Source: an uncultured Eubacterium sp.
GTDB taxonomy: Bacteria > Bacillota > Clostridia > Lachnospirales > Lachnospiraceae
Direction of reading: 5' to 3'
Assembly: GCA_947384955.1 (NCBI GenBank)
Contig: CANDJC010000047.1
Span: 1 to 32,766 of the forward strand
DNA: 32,766 bases
The notes under the pieces were generated by a model, which was given only the letters and a program-made list of their open reading frames with translations, was not told the origin of the DNA and did not search any database. Below, in pieces: positions 7,341-15,942 of this stretch. Numbering within the stretch: position 1 is the first letter of the stretch; every line of letters starts with the position of its first letter. The translations under genes and the position numbers were made by a program.

Positions 7341-8378
7341 ATGCCTATGAGCAAAAATCAAATTCCCATGAAAAAGCCTGCCTCCTGCAGCCTCAGCGAA
7401 ATTCTAGGCCCCGCCATTACAAGACAGGAAGCAGAGAGCCTCATTCAGAAAGATACAGAAGCCTTCCGGATTTTTTCAGGATTCCCGCGGGAAAATCGGG
7501 AAAAGCTGACAGAATTCATCCAGGGCATGCGCGGGCTTAAAATTACATATGATTCTTTTTTTAAGCATGTCATGAACCCTGACACACATCCTTCCCGCCT
7601 GGAAAGCTTTCTTTCGGCGCTCCTTGAACAGAAAACCATAATCCGCCAGGTTCTGCCGTTGGAAGGCGTGCGGATGTCAGAAAGCGGAAGCTTTGTCATT
7701 ATGGATATTGCAGCGGAGCTTTCAGACGGAACCATTGTAAACGTCGAAATCCAGAAAATCGGCTATCTCTTTCCGGGAGAACGTGCGTCCTGCTATATTT
7801 CAGATTTCATTATGCGCCAGTATAACCGTGTCAAAGACGAACGCCGGGAGCATTTTTCTTTCCGCGACTTAAAGCCTGTCATACTTATTGTCATTATGGA
7901 AAACAGCTCCGCTCCCTTTAAGGCTGTCAGCCCGGAATATATCCATCGGGAAAAGACCCTGTTTGACAGCGGAGCCAGGGTAAATTCTTTATCTTCCGTT
8001 ATCTATATTTCCCTTGACACATTTCACGAAACAGTTCAAAATATAGATACAGAGCTGAAAGCATGGCTGACTTTTTTAAGTACGGATGAGCCGGCTGATA
8101 TTGTCCGGCTTGTCCGTGCTTATCCAAAATTCCGTTCCTGCTATCAGGACATCGTTGAATTTCGAAAAAAACCGGAGGAGCTGATTTATATGTATTCAGA
8201 AGCGCTTGCTATATTAGACAAAAATACGGAAATTTATATGTGTGAAGAATTGAAAAAAGAAAATGCGGTTTTATTGAAAGAAGTTGAGAATCTGCGGGCA
8301 GAAAAAGAAGCCGTCTTATTACAGAAAGATGCAGAAATTGCGTCGCTTCGCAGGCAGCTAAACAGCCATTTAAAGTAA
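7341..8378 (+). CDS. Rpn/PD-(D/E)XK nuclease family transposase-like protein
   Basis: A 345-residue protein of the Rpn/PDDEXK transposase-like group (PF12784 type). Signs are ITYDSFFKHVM near residue 68, the catalytic set D122 (IMDIAAEL) with E136 and Q138 (NVEIQKI), and the segment YISDFIMRQYNRVK after it. Relatives in E. coli (RpnA-E) are nucleases that promote RecA-independent recombination. Residues about 275-345 are charged and heptad-like, probably a coiled coil. ATG 7341 lies four bases after AAAGGA and ATG 7347 ten bases after; either may be used. The gene has its own strong promoter, faces opposite to its neighbours, and separates scfA from the TIGR04086-type gene, with which it is often grouped. 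Host function is unknown. Confidence 0.85.
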   Translation: MPMSKNQIPMKKPASCSLSEILGPAITRQEAESLIQKDTEAFRIFSGFPRENREKLTEFIQGMRGLKITYDSFFKHVMNPDTHPSRLESFLSALLEQKTIIRQVLPLEGVRMSESGSFVIMDIAAELSDGTIVNVEIQKIGYLFPGERASCYISDFIMRQYNRVKDERREHFSFRDLKPVILIVIMENSSAPFKAVSPEYIHREKTLFDSGARVNSLSSVIYISLDTFHETVQNIDTELKAWLTFLSTDEPADIVRLVRAYPKFRSCYQDIVEFRKKPEELIYMYSEALAILDKNTEIYMCEELKKENAVLLKEVENLRAEKEAVLLQKDAEIASLRRQLNSHLK

Positions 8379-8407
8379 ATCTTTTTCCAGACAAAACCAT
8401 ACAGAAA

Positions 8408-8458
8408 CAGGGAGGCATTTCCGTTCCGGCATCCATGCCGCTGTTAAATGTCCCCCTG
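8408..8458. terminator. Nested hairpin between converging genes
   Basis: CAGGGAGGCATTT (8408-8420) pairs with AAATGTCCCCCTG (8446-8458) with two imperfect positions, and a smaller CGGCAT/ATGCCG hairpin (8427-8440) sits inside. It lies between two convergent stops (8378 and 8477). The U-tracts are poor, so this is a possible terminator only. Confidence 0.4.
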
Positions 8459-8476
8459 TATAGCTGCCTGATTCCA

Positions 8477-8851
8477 TCAGCTGACCATTCCGCCAGCCAT
8501 CCCCGACAGCGTACACAAAACCGCCGTTGTCAGCATATGCACCAGCTGACCGTCCAGCCCCCGGTTCACAGCCAGGTTTCCAAGCAGCAGCACTGCGAAG
8601 TAAAAAGCTCCGACGCAGATTCCCCACAGATATTTTTTCTTTTTCTTCTTTTTGCCGATGAAAAACCCTCCAGCAAAACAGGATACAATATACGTCGCAA
8701 TAATCCCGATGCTGACAGCTGCGTCTGTCATTTCCACACGGCCTAAAAGAGCTGCCAGAATTACAAGCAGAATGCCTGTAATAATATACATTGCTACAAG
8801 GTCCGCCAAAACCGGCATTGCGCTGTTTTTGTTATTTTCTGCCTTATCCAT
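8477..8851 (-). CDS. TIGR04086-type four-helix membrane protein
   Basis: A 124-residue hydrophobic protein with four predicted transmembrane helices at about residues 14-37, 43-67, 73-91 and 100-122. A run of seven lysines (residues about 67-73) lies between helices two and three and probably marks the cytoplasmic side. The length and pattern fit the TIGR04086 (YrzE-like) family, which in many Clostridia sits next to the SCIFF/secD locus. GGGAGG precedes the ATG. Here it is about 1.5 kb upstream of scfA on the same strand, separated by the opposite-facing Rpn gene. No biochemical role is known. Confidence 0.7.
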   Translation of the reverse strand: MDKAENNKNSAMPVLADLVAMYIITGILLVILAALLGRVEMTDAAVSIGIIATYIVSCFAGGFFIGKKKKKKKYLWGICVGAFYFAVLLLGNLAVNRGLDGQLVHMLTTAVLCTLSGMAGGMVS

Positions 8852-8931
8852 ATGACATCCTCCCTCTTAAGAGCACCTGCCCTTTGTCCTGTTTTATTTT
8901 ATGAAGGAAGGCTTCCAAATATGAATATTTT

Positions 8932-9954
8932 TTATTCCGCATTTAAAATAAGCCTGTAATGCAGCATATCCTTTTGTCCGCCGTTACCATGCTGCAGCGT
9001 AAAGCCCAGTTTTTCTGCTACATGAATGGATGCCTGATTCCGGCAGTGTATAAAACAGTGCAGCTGTTCTGCCTCCAGTTCCTGTCTGGCATATTCTATC
9101 ACTGCCCGGCATACTTCTTCTGCGTATCCTTTCTTTTGGTATTTCGTACTTATGATATAGCCAAGCTCCATAAGCACCACGCCGTCTTCGTCATGATGGT
9201 CAATTCCGGCGCGCCCAATCAGTGCGCCCGTTATCCTGTCGCGGATAATCCACATGCCGTATCCATAGTAATAATACATGCAGCGGATATACTCTTTGAT
9301 ATACGCTTCTTCTTTTTCACGTTCATACAGCGGTTCTGTATAATCTGTAATTCCTTTTTCTTCATAAAGCGCATACAGTTCATCTAAATCAGAAAGCGCA
9401 ATTTCCCGTACGAGTGTCCGCTCTGTATACAGGATATTCCATGGCAGGCCATTTGCACGCTTGTGAATCCGGTCCAGAAACTGAACGCCGATTTCTTCAA
9501 ATCCCAGCACCGTCATATCCGCCGGAACATCCCTCCTGCTCCCTTCCCTTTCATAAAAAACCACCGCCATTCCTCCTGCAGCCGCTTTCCTGCGCTCTTT
9601 GCCTGACTCTTTCTGGTGCCTGGCAGATTCTGCCTTCTGCTTATGCCGCAGGCTGTATACATATTCCGCCAGCCCCTCATCCTCTGTTACTAAAAGTGCC
9701 TGTTCCTGCAGGACTGTAAGATTCTGCAGTCTGCGGATTATTTTTTCATATGCTGTCCAGGGTTCTTCTCCTGCCCGCCCGCATCCATCCATCTTTAATA
9801 ACTGTACAGGAAAATTCTCCATTTCCCGCTCCAGCCTGTCAGCTTTTACCTGGCAGACATCCCAGATCACTGCCCGGAGAGTCAGCTGCGCACAGACTGT
9901 TTCCCAGGCTGTCATATCATGTTCCATATGATGTAATCTTCCATTCTTTGCCAT
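8932..9954 (-). CDS. GNAT N-acetyltransferase with extra N-terminal domain
   Basis: A 340-residue protein. The C-terminal part (about residues 180-340) is a GNAT acetyltransferase: LVREIALSDLDELYALYEE opens the fold, GALIGRAGI and MELGYII give strands 4 and 5, YQKKGYAEE is the acetyl-CoA pyrophosphate loop, and the segment ending VAEKLGFTL is the usual final motif. The N-terminal 175 residues are not GNAT. They include LRAVIWDVC, LLVTEDEGLAEYV and MAVVFYEREG, which faintly recall a degenerate HAD-like fold, but this is inference. AAAGGAGG precedes the ATG. The gene runs in the same direction as the TIGR04086-type gene 80 bases downstream. The substrate is unknown. Confidence 0.75.
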   Translation of the reverse strand: MAKNGRLHHMEHDMTAWETVCAQLTLRAVIWDVCQVKADRLEREMENFPVQLLKMDGCGRAGEEPWTAYEKIIRRLQNLTVLQEQALLVTEDEGLAEYVYSLRHKQKAESARHQKESGKERRKAAAGGMAVVFYEREGSRRDVPADMTVLGFEEIGVQFLDRIHKRANGLPWNILYTERTLVREIALSDLDELYALYEEKGITDYTEPLYEREKEEAYIKEYIRCMYYYYGYGMWIIRDRITGALIGRAGIDHHDEDGVVLMELGYIISTKYQKKGYAEEVCRAVIEYARQELEAEQLHCFIHCRNQASIHVAEKLGFTLQHGNGGQKDMLHYRLILNAE

Positions 9955-10066
9955 TCCTTCCTCCTTTCTGCATCATGCTCTCTGTTTTATAATACCTCAT
10001 TCCCTGCTGTTTTGCAGCTTTTCCGTTTCAGCTGCCGCAATCCTCTCAAAAAAATTCTTTTTCCCC

Positions 10067-10095
10067 TTTACGACCACTTTACAATCTATTAAAAT
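10067..10095 (+). promoter_or_regulatory. Promoter of the cyclophilin-cheC pair
   Basis: A -35 TTTACG (10067-10072), a 17-bp spacer and a -10 TAAAAT (10090-10095), about 30 bases before the ATG at 10128, which has AGAAGGAG ahead of it. Confidence 0.5.
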
Positions 10096-10127
10096 AGAAG
10101 TAGAATGAAAACAGAAGGAGAACAGAC

Positions 10128-10649
10128 ATGGCACAAAACCCAATCGTAACTATTGAAATGGAAAACGGCGATATGATGAAAGCAGAATTATATCCGCAAA
10201 TCGCCCCGAATACAGTTAACAATTTTATCAGCCTGATTCAGAAAGGATTTTACGATGGCGTAATTTTCCACAGAGTCATCAACGGCTTTATGCTTCAGGG
10301 AGGAGACCCGCAGGGCGACGGGACAGGCGGTCCCGGCTACAGCATCAAAGGCGAGTTTTCTCAAAACGGATTCGAGAATCAGCTTGCGCACGACCCTGGC
10401 GTCTTATCCATGGCACGCACAATGATTCCTGACTCTGCCGGTTCCCAGTTTTTTATCATGCATAAAAAGTCTCCGCATTTAGACGGCGCTTATGCAGCAT
10501 TTGGAAAAATTACAGAAGGTATGGATGTCGTAAACAAAATCGCTGAAGTTCCGACCGATTATAATGACCGGCCAATGGAAACCCAGCGGATGAAAAAAGT
10601 AACTGTAGATACTTTTGGCATCGAATATCCGGCTCCAGAGACCTGCTGA
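10128..10649 (+). CDS. Peptidyl-prolyl cis-trans isomerase, cyclophilin type
   Basis: A 173-residue cytoplasmic cyclophilin that speeds cis-trans isomerisation of X-Pro bonds during folding. Hallmark segments are YDGVIFHRVINGFMLQGGDP (with the catalytic arginine), GTGGPGYSIKGEF, LSMARTMIPDSAGSQFFI and HLDGAYAAFGKITEGMDVV. There is no signal peptide. The length is normal for the single-domain bacterial family (PpiB-like). CheC follows 40 bases downstream with its own Shine-Dalgarno site, so the two are probably cotranscribed. Confidence 0.95.
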   Translation: MAQNPIVTIEMENGDMMKAELYPQIAPNTVNNFISLIQKGFYDGVIFHRVINGFMLQGGDPQGDGTGGPGYSIKGEFSQNGFENQLAHDPGVLSMARTMIPDSAGSQFFIMHKKSPHLDGAYAAFGKITEGMDVVNKIAEVPTDYNDRPMETQRMKKVTVDTFGIEYPAPETC

Positions 10650-10689
10650 CAAAAACGAACGGCTTTTGCCGCAGACAAAAGGAGGAAAT

Positions 10690-11319
10690 ATGGCTTATAC
10701 AAAAATTGACGAATTTAGTTCTATGCATCTTGATGTGTTAAGAGAAATCGGCAACATTGGTGCGGGCAACGCTGCAACAGCACTGGCATCGCTGTTAAAT
10801 ACAGTCGTAGATATTGAAGTCCCGGTCATCAGCCTGATTAGTTATGACAAAGTAGCTGATTATCTGGGCGGCAGGGACACCCGGGCGCTGGGCATGACTG
10901 TCGGCCTGGAAGGTGATATCCACGGCTGTATGCTGGAAGTTGTCCATCTTAACTTTGCAAAAAAACTAATCAACACCTTTTACCCAAAAGATATTACAGA
11001 TCTTACGATGATTGACGATATGGACATTTCTGTAGTCCGGGAAATGAGCAATATTACGACCGCTGCATATGTGAATTCCATTGCGGCCATGACACAGTTA
11101 TTCATCAATATTCAGCCGCCAGACAGTTACTGCGATAACGTCTCTGCCCTCGTTTCCATCCCCGCAGAAAAATTATCCAGAAGCTATGACGAACCGGTTC
11201 TCTATATCGATGAAAAGCTGCATATCGGGGACACAGAGATGAACAGCGGCCTGATTCTGGTGCTGGATTCCAAATCTATCCAGATTCTGTTTAAAAAACT
11301 CGGCATGCCGTATTTATAA
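10690..11319 (+). CDS. cheC: Chemotaxis protein CheC
   Basis: A 209-residue CheC-type phosphatase that would remove phosphate from CheY-P and, in relatives, partners with CheD. ATG 10690 follows GGAGG at 10681-10685; the frame extends upstream to 10615, but that start would lie inside the cyclophilin gene. Both active sites fit the consensus (D/S)-X3-E-X2-N-X22-P exactly: D15-E19-N22-P45 in the first half, and S-VVR-E-MS-N (in ISVVREMSN) ending in the second proline of IQPP in the other half. This sets it apart from one-site CheX. It implies chemotaxis genes elsewhere in the genome, as none are nearby. A strong terminator follows. Confidence 0.93.
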   Translation: MAYTKIDEFSSMHLDVLREIGNIGAGNAATALASLLNTVVDIEVPVISLISYDKVADYLGGRDTRALGMTVGLEGDIHGCMLEVVHLNFAKKLINTFYPKDITDLTMIDDMDISVVREMSNITTAAYVNSIAAMTQLFINIQPPDSYCDNVSALVSIPAEKLSRSYDEPVLYIDEKLHIGDTEMNSGLILVLDSKSIQILFKKLGMPYL

Positions 11320-11333
11320 TCCATTTCATACGA

Positions 11334-11367
11334 AAAAAGGCAGGAAGCGGTTATCTCCTGCCTTTTT
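11334..11367. terminator. Rho-independent terminator after cheC
   Basis: A 12-base perfect inverted repeat, AAAAAGGCAGGA (11334-11345) and TCCTGCCTTTTT (11356-11367), with a 10-base loop. U-runs occur on both strands, so it can also end transcripts of the small minus-strand gene at 11393. Confidence 0.88.
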
Positions 11368-11392
11368 CATTTCCGCCTGTCCGGCTCATTTT

Positions 11393-11521
11393 TTATTCAT
11401 CTTCCAGCGATTCATCATCTACAACTGCTGCCACCGTCCCGGCAACCGAAGCCGACACCGTAATCACAACAACAATAATTACCAGCAGTATCATAAGTGC
11501 CAGAAATACAATAATGCCCAT
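11393..11521 (-). CDS. Small single-span membrane protein (42 residues), hypothetical
   Basis: Reads MGIIVFLALMILLVIIVVVI and then a short TVSASVAGTVAAVV stretch and an acidic tail DDESLEDE. It is one long hydrophobic helix followed by an acidic end, so it is probably a single-pass membrane mini-protein. ATG 11521 is chosen because GGAGG lies eight bases before it; the same frame has an ATG at 11536 (47 residues) with no good ribosome site. It lies between the cheC terminator and the LRR operon and is too short for usual gene callers. Codon content and the ribosome site make it plausible, but no family is recognised. Confidence 0.55.
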   Translation of the reverse strand: MGIIVFLALMILLVIIVVVITVSASVAGTVAAVVDDESLEDE

Positions 11522-11624
11522 CCCGCATTCCTCCATATTTTCTTAATTACAGTTACTCATATCTCTTTCGTCATTCCTGTCTTTAACAGACCGTTTCTTA
11601 AAAGCTTTCTCCAAAAACGTACCT

Positions 11625-13640
11625 TTAAGGTTTTTTAACTACCTTTGCGTTTCTGTTCATGCCTCCGTCAAGCATAAGGGAACGGTAGGATGCAATCAGG
11701 CCTCTTGTCGGCACATATACTTTCAGGGAAGACTTTGTCTTTTTAAATGCATAGTTGCTGACATTCACAAGGCTTTTGGAATTAATTACTACTTTGCTCA
11801 GCCTCGAACAGTTATAAAAAGCATAGTGCTCAATGGAACGTATATTTGTGCCAAGCGTAACCTTGACAAGATTCTGATTATTCCGGAATGCATTCGCATT
11901 AATGCATGTTACAGAATACGTGCGCCCGCCAAACGAAACCGTATTTGGAATCGTAATTGTGGTACGGGATTCATCTACAAGGCTCATGATACGCACTCTC
12001 TTGTCATTATACCCGGATATTTTGTATACAAAATTACCAACCGTTACAAGGTCGCCTTTTTTATACTGCTGTGAAGGTGTTTCGTCTGTGCCGTCTGTCA
12101 TCGAAACCAGCCAGACCGCATCCACGGTAAGGTCAGAATTGACTCTTTTATAATTTTCGGTTGACCAGGTCAGCCTGTAGCCTTTTTTAATCCAGTTCGG
12201 AGCCGCGGCCTCTGTGCCTTCTTCCACGCCTGATACAACAGATTCTTTGTTGTCCGAAGGGTCGCGGAATGTAACGGTATACAGCTTTTTCCATACGGTA
12301 TTCACGGTTCTGTTCGAATTTACAATCGTGCTGGAATTAAAGTCATCCGTCCAGCGCAGTACATATCCGTTCCGCTCCCAGCCTACAGGAGGGTCTACCG
12401 TGCCGCCGCTCATAACCTTCTTTTCGACAGACTGTCTTGTTTCTGTATTATAAAATGTTACGGTACATTCTACGCTTCTTGTAATATTATTCGCAATTGC
12501 ATAACGCTCCGCCGTACTGCCGCCCGGACAGATAATGCACAGCCCGCTGCTGCAGTTTTTAAATACTTCGGAACCGATTGCCGTTACCGAAGCTGGTATG
12601 GTAACATTTCCAAGGCCGATACAGTCATAAAATGCTTTGTCGCCGATTGTGCGCACCGTTCCCGGTATGGTAATCGAAGCAAGTCCTCTGCATCCGTAAA
12701 AGGCTTCATTCCGAATCTGTGTGACATTATCCGGGAATTCAGTCAGCATTCCCACAGGCGTGCCTGCCGGACAGCATAACAGCACATTGCTGCGGTTGCT
12801 TTCTTTATAATAAAGTATCCCGTCCTGTACAAAAAATACATTGTTATTCCGTACTTTTACTCCGTTCAGCTGGCCGTCTAACGCCTGGCAGTTTGCAAAG
12901 GCGCCGCCTTCAATCCAGTTTACGGTAGAACCGATTTCCACGCTGCGTAAATTGCTGCAGTTCATAAATACTTCACTCTGTACCGTGCGCACACCGCCGA
13001 TGCCGGACGGCTTTTCGCCAAGCGTCACGCCCTGCAGCGCCGTACAGCCGTAAAATGCACGGTATTCAATCTCTTCGACTGCCAGATAGCCGCTTGCCGT
13101 ACTCCCTAAATTAGCCCCGGAAGACGAACGGGAATATGTCTGAATCGAGGTCAGGCTTGTACAATCCCGAAATGCCTCCTGTCCGATATAGGTAACGGTA
13201 TCCGGAAGTATCAGCTCTGTCAGAGATGTACAGCCGCTGAAAACGCCGCGCAGTATGCCTCCGACCGGATACGTATTCCCATTTTCATGCTGAATGGAAT
13301 CAGGAACCTTTAAAGAGCCTCCCTGAGCAAACGCATTTACATTATAACGCTCAACATTCGCAACGACTCCCGATGAAGTACCTGTAAATGTATAAGTCAT
13401 CTGGCTTGCTTCATCAAAATAGCTTCCCTGAGGAACTTCATTTGGATTTGTAACTGTGCCTGTATTATTATCTGTATTATTATTTGAATTATCATTATTC
13501 GAATTATTATTCGAATTATTATTTCCGCCCCCAGTCTGCGATGCGGCCGCTTTTCCCGTCTGCAGCATCACGGCTGTGACAAATATCATCATAAACAAAA
13601 ACCCGGAGCGCCAGATTTTCATTTTCTTTCTTCTCTCCAT
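11625..13640 (-). CDS. Secreted BspA-type leucine-rich repeat protein with InlB-like B repeats
   Basis: A 671-residue exported protein. ATG 13640 is chosen over 13655 because GGAGG lies eight bases before it. It opens with a signal peptide (basic MERRKKMK, then GFLFMMIFVTAVML) and an Asn/Ser-rich linker of about 30 residues. LRR_5/BspA repeats follow (for example LTELILPDTVTYIGQEAF and LASITIPGTVRTIGDKAF). Next come two Listeria-Bacteroides-type B repeats (CTVTFYN...NTVWKK and YTVTFRDP...VDAVW). A C-terminal unit has YSVTCINANAFRNNQNLVKV and a closing cap. I see no LPXTG, S-layer or choline-binding anchor, so it is secreted or held non-covalently. It follows its paralogue by 18 bases and is surely cotranscribed. 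Such proteins often mediate adhesion; that is inference here. Confidence 0.85.
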   Translation of the reverse strand: MERRKKMKIWRSGFLFMMIFVTAVMLQTGKAAASQTGGGNNNSNNNSNNDNSNNNTDNNTGTVTNPNEVPQGSYFDEASQMTYTFTGTSSGVVANVERYNVNAFAQGGSLKVPDSIQHENGNTYPVGGILRGVFSGCTSLTELILPDTVTYIGQEAFRDCTSLTSIQTYSRSSSGANLGSTASGYLAVEEIEYRAFYGCTALQGVTLGEKPSGIGGVRTVQSEVFMNCSNLRSVEIGSTVNWIEGGAFANCQALDGQLNGVKVRNNNVFFVQDGILYYKESNRSNVLLCCPAGTPVGMLTEFPDNVTQIRNEAFYGCRGLASITIPGTVRTIGDKAFYDCIGLGNVTIPASVTAIGSEVFKNCSSGLCIICPGGSTAERYAIANNITRSVECTVTFYNTETRQSVEKKVMSGGTVDPPVGWERNGYVLRWTDDFNSSTIVNSNRTVNTVWKKLYTVTFRDPSDNKESVVSGVEEGTEAAAPNWIKKGYRLTWSTENYKRVNSDLTVDAVWLVSMTDGTDETPSQQYKKGDLVTVGNFVYKISGYNDKRVRIMSLVDESRTTITIPNTVSFGGRTYSVTCINANAFRNNQNLVKVTLGTNIRSIEHYAFYNCSRLSKVVINSKSLVNVSNYAFKKTKSSLKVYVPTRGLIASYRSLMLDGGMNRNAKVVKKP

Positions 13641-13658
13641 TGCCATATCCTCCATCCC

Positions 13659-15767
13659 TTACAGACGTTTCACAACCGGGTTTTTCACTCCGGCGTTTTT
13701 CAGCATTACCTTATATTTTGCAATCTGGGAATTGTAAGTATAAAATTTTGCTTTTTTGCTTACTCCTTTAAATGCCTTATTATTCATTTTAGCAATGATT
13801 TTGCTTTTCAGCTTGATTTTATTCAGGTTCTTGCAGTCGTTAAATGACTTCGCACAGATGCCGGTCACATTTTTGCCGATTACAAGCTCCCGGATGCTCG
13901 CATTGCCTTTTACACAATTGTTCGATATCAGGGTTACGTTATATTTCACACCGCCATAGGAAACTGTTTCCGGTATGGTGACAATGCTTACTTCTGCTTT
14001 TACAAGCCCGATAAATTTCACAGTCGGATTTTCTGCATTGGCATTGCTTACCTGATAACGGTTATTCCCTTTTTCGAACTGCGTCCCTTTTTTGGCCGGT
14101 TTTACAGCATTGGCTCCGAGTGTTTTGCCTGTCGTATTGCTGCGCCATTTTACATGTACCGTAAAATCCTCGGTAACCGGGTCTGTCAGGTCTTTATCCC
14201 AGGTCGGCGTATAGCCGGACATCGTCCATGCAGGAGGCACTGCCGTCTTTCCTTCATCGGTCTTTACAACTTCGGTCTGGTTATTAAACGTATCTACAAA
14301 TGTCACGTTAAACAGCTTGTTCCAGACCTGGTAAACCCGCGTGTCCTGCCTGACAGCCGTAAAGCCGCCGCTCCAGCTCATCCGGTATCCGTCTCTTTCA
14401 GCCACTTTCGGCGGTTCGGCATCCTTGCCCTCTACCACCTCCTGCGACGCAATCAGGTTGGTGTAAGTGTTATTTGTATAGAATCCGACCGTATACGTAC
14501 GCTCTGCCGTAAGCCCGTTTGCAGCCGCATAAACTGCCGCCTGCGAACCGTTGTGGCACAGCACCGTTACCGTAGTTCCGGTAAATACGCCGCTGCCGAT
14601 AGAAGTCGTGCGCATCGGTATAGAAATCTGATGCAGGCTGTCACACTGCGCAAACGCCTGGTCACCAATCGTTGTGACATTTGCAGGCACCGCAAAATCT
14701 GTCAGCGACTTGCAGCCCTGAAACGCACGGTTTCCGATAATCTTCAGAGCATCTGTCATATTTACGTTTTTCAAAGCTTCACAGCCCTGAAACGTACCGT
14801 TGTTGATAATCGTAATGCCATCCGGCAGCGTAATTCCTTCTAATGCCGCATCGCCTTTAAAAGCCTCTGTCCCTATCGAAGAAAGCCCCGCAGGCAGTGT
14901 CACCGTCTTCAGCTTCCGGCATTCGGAAAACGCATTGTCGCCAACCGTCTTTACCGTATCCGGCAGTGTAATCGTTTCCAAAAACGCGGAACCCCAGAAG
15001 GCTCCTTTGCCAATATCGGTCAGCGTCATAGAAACCGCATCCGGCACCTTGTATTCTGCCGCCGTATTTGCCAGCGGATACTGAATCAGCGTATACAGCC
15101 CTGTTCCTGTTCCGGCCGTATAATAATACAGTGCGTTGTCAATGACTTTATACCGCTGGTTTCCGTCTGATACTTTAATGGCATTTAATGCCACACAGTC
15201 TGAAAACGCATATTCTCCAATCGAAGTCGTCGTAGGCGCAATCGTAATATCCGCTAAATCGTGGCAAGCAAAAAAGGCCCTGTCTCCGATTGTCTTAATG
15301 CCGAATGCCTTGCCGTCGCTGTTGATGCCGCCGGACATGGTAAGCTTCTGAATCCCGAGATTGCCGCTGAATGCGTTTTCGGCAATGGCCGTAACCGCAT
15401 ACTCCACTGCATTATCTGCGGCAGAGCCTCCGCTGCCGCCGGAACCGGAGCTGCCGGTGCCGGAACCAGACCCGGTGCCGTTATTGTTACCCGGCTTTTC
15501 ATATTTAATTTTTGTCGGAATCGCAAGTTCTTTTGCTGCGCCGCTGTAGCCGGTAATGGTTGCTTCATTGCCTGCTACCCGGAATGTAAATCCGCCCGCC
15601 GTCGTCCTGCCGTCCGCAGACGTATCTTCTACCTCCGCATTGCCGGATGAACTCTGTGCAGCCGCCTGAGTCACCACCTTTACATCCTCATATGGTATCG
15701 TAACAGCCGATGTAAGCGTAACAGCCGCTGCAAGCGCTGCTGCCCATATCCTCTTGTTCATTTCCAT
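13659..15767 (-). CDS. Secreted BspA-type leucine-rich repeat protein, tandem paralogue
   Basis: A 702-residue exported protein with the same plan as the downstream gene. It has a signal peptide (MNKRIWAAALAAAVTLTSAV) and a Gly/Ser-rich linker inside the first third (about residues 92-113). A long run of LRR_5 repeats follows, for example LETITLPDTVKTVGDNAF, LKTVTLPAGLSSIGTEAF and LTDFAVPANVTTIGDQAF. Then come two B-repeat-like units (YTVGFYTN...YQVWNK and FNVTFVDT...VHVKW), and a C-terminal block with VSYGGVKYNVTLISNN and KIKLKSKII, matching VSFGGRTYSVTCINAN of its neighbour. It lacks a recognisable cell-wall anchor. The linker differs from the neighbour (Gly/Ser here, Asn there), so linkers diverged after duplication. 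A consensus promoter lies 50 bases upstream. Confidence 0.87.
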   Translation of the reverse strand: MEMNKRIWAAALAAAVTLTSAVTIPYEDVKVVTQAAAQSSSGNAEVEDTSADGRTTAGGFTFRVAGNEATITGYSGAAKELAIPTKIKYEKPGNNNGTGSGSGTGSSGSGGSGGSAADNAVEYAVTAIAENAFSGNLGIQKLTMSGGINSDGKAFGIKTIGDRAFFACHDLADITIAPTTTSIGEYAFSDCVALNAIKVSDGNQRYKVIDNALYYYTAGTGTGLYTLIQYPLANTAAEYKVPDAVSMTLTDIGKGAFWGSAFLETITLPDTVKTVGDNAFSECRKLKTVTLPAGLSSIGTEAFKGDAALEGITLPDGITIINNGTFQGCEALKNVNMTDALKIIGNRAFQGCKSLTDFAVPANVTTIGDQAFAQCDSLHQISIPMRTTSIGSGVFTGTTVTVLCHNGSQAAVYAAANGLTAERTYTVGFYTNNTYTNLIASQEVVEGKDAEPPKVAERDGYRMSWSGGFTAVRQDTRVYQVWNKLFNVTFVDTFNNQTEVVKTDEGKTAVPPAWTMSGYTPTWDKDLTDPVTEDFTVHVKWRSNTTGKTLGANAVKPAKKGTQFEKGNNRYQVSNANAENPTVKFIGLVKAEVSIVTIPETVSYGGVKYNVTLISNNCVKGNASIRELVIGKNVTGICAKSFNDCKNLNKIKLKSKIIAKMNNKAFKGVSKKAKFYTYNSQIAKYKVMLKNAGVKNPVVKRL

Positions 15768-15816
15768 CCCCCTGTATCCAATCTTTTTGATTTCCTGTTT
15801 TTATTCCTATACGGAA

Positions 15817-15845
15817 ATTATATACTATCTGAATGCCATATTCAA
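15817..15845 (-). promoter_or_regulatory. Promoter of the LRR operon
   Basis: On the minus strand a -35 TTGAAT (15840-15845), a 17-bp spacer and a perfect -10 TATAAT (15817-15822). Start of transcription near 15810, about 45 bases before the ATG at 15767. Confidence 0.75.
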
Positions 15846-15942
15846 CTAATAACGCCAGAAATTAACTGGTAAAAACTGACAGCCTGAGCCGTTTAGATGC
15901 AGTCACGGTAAAAGCCGCTTTTCAGCCGTTCTCATAACCGCT

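Noticed and set aside
14154-14843. Long plus-strand ORF of 229 codons
   Set aside because: It is antisense to the LRR gene, has unlikely composition (rich in Arg, Cys, His) and no ribosome site.
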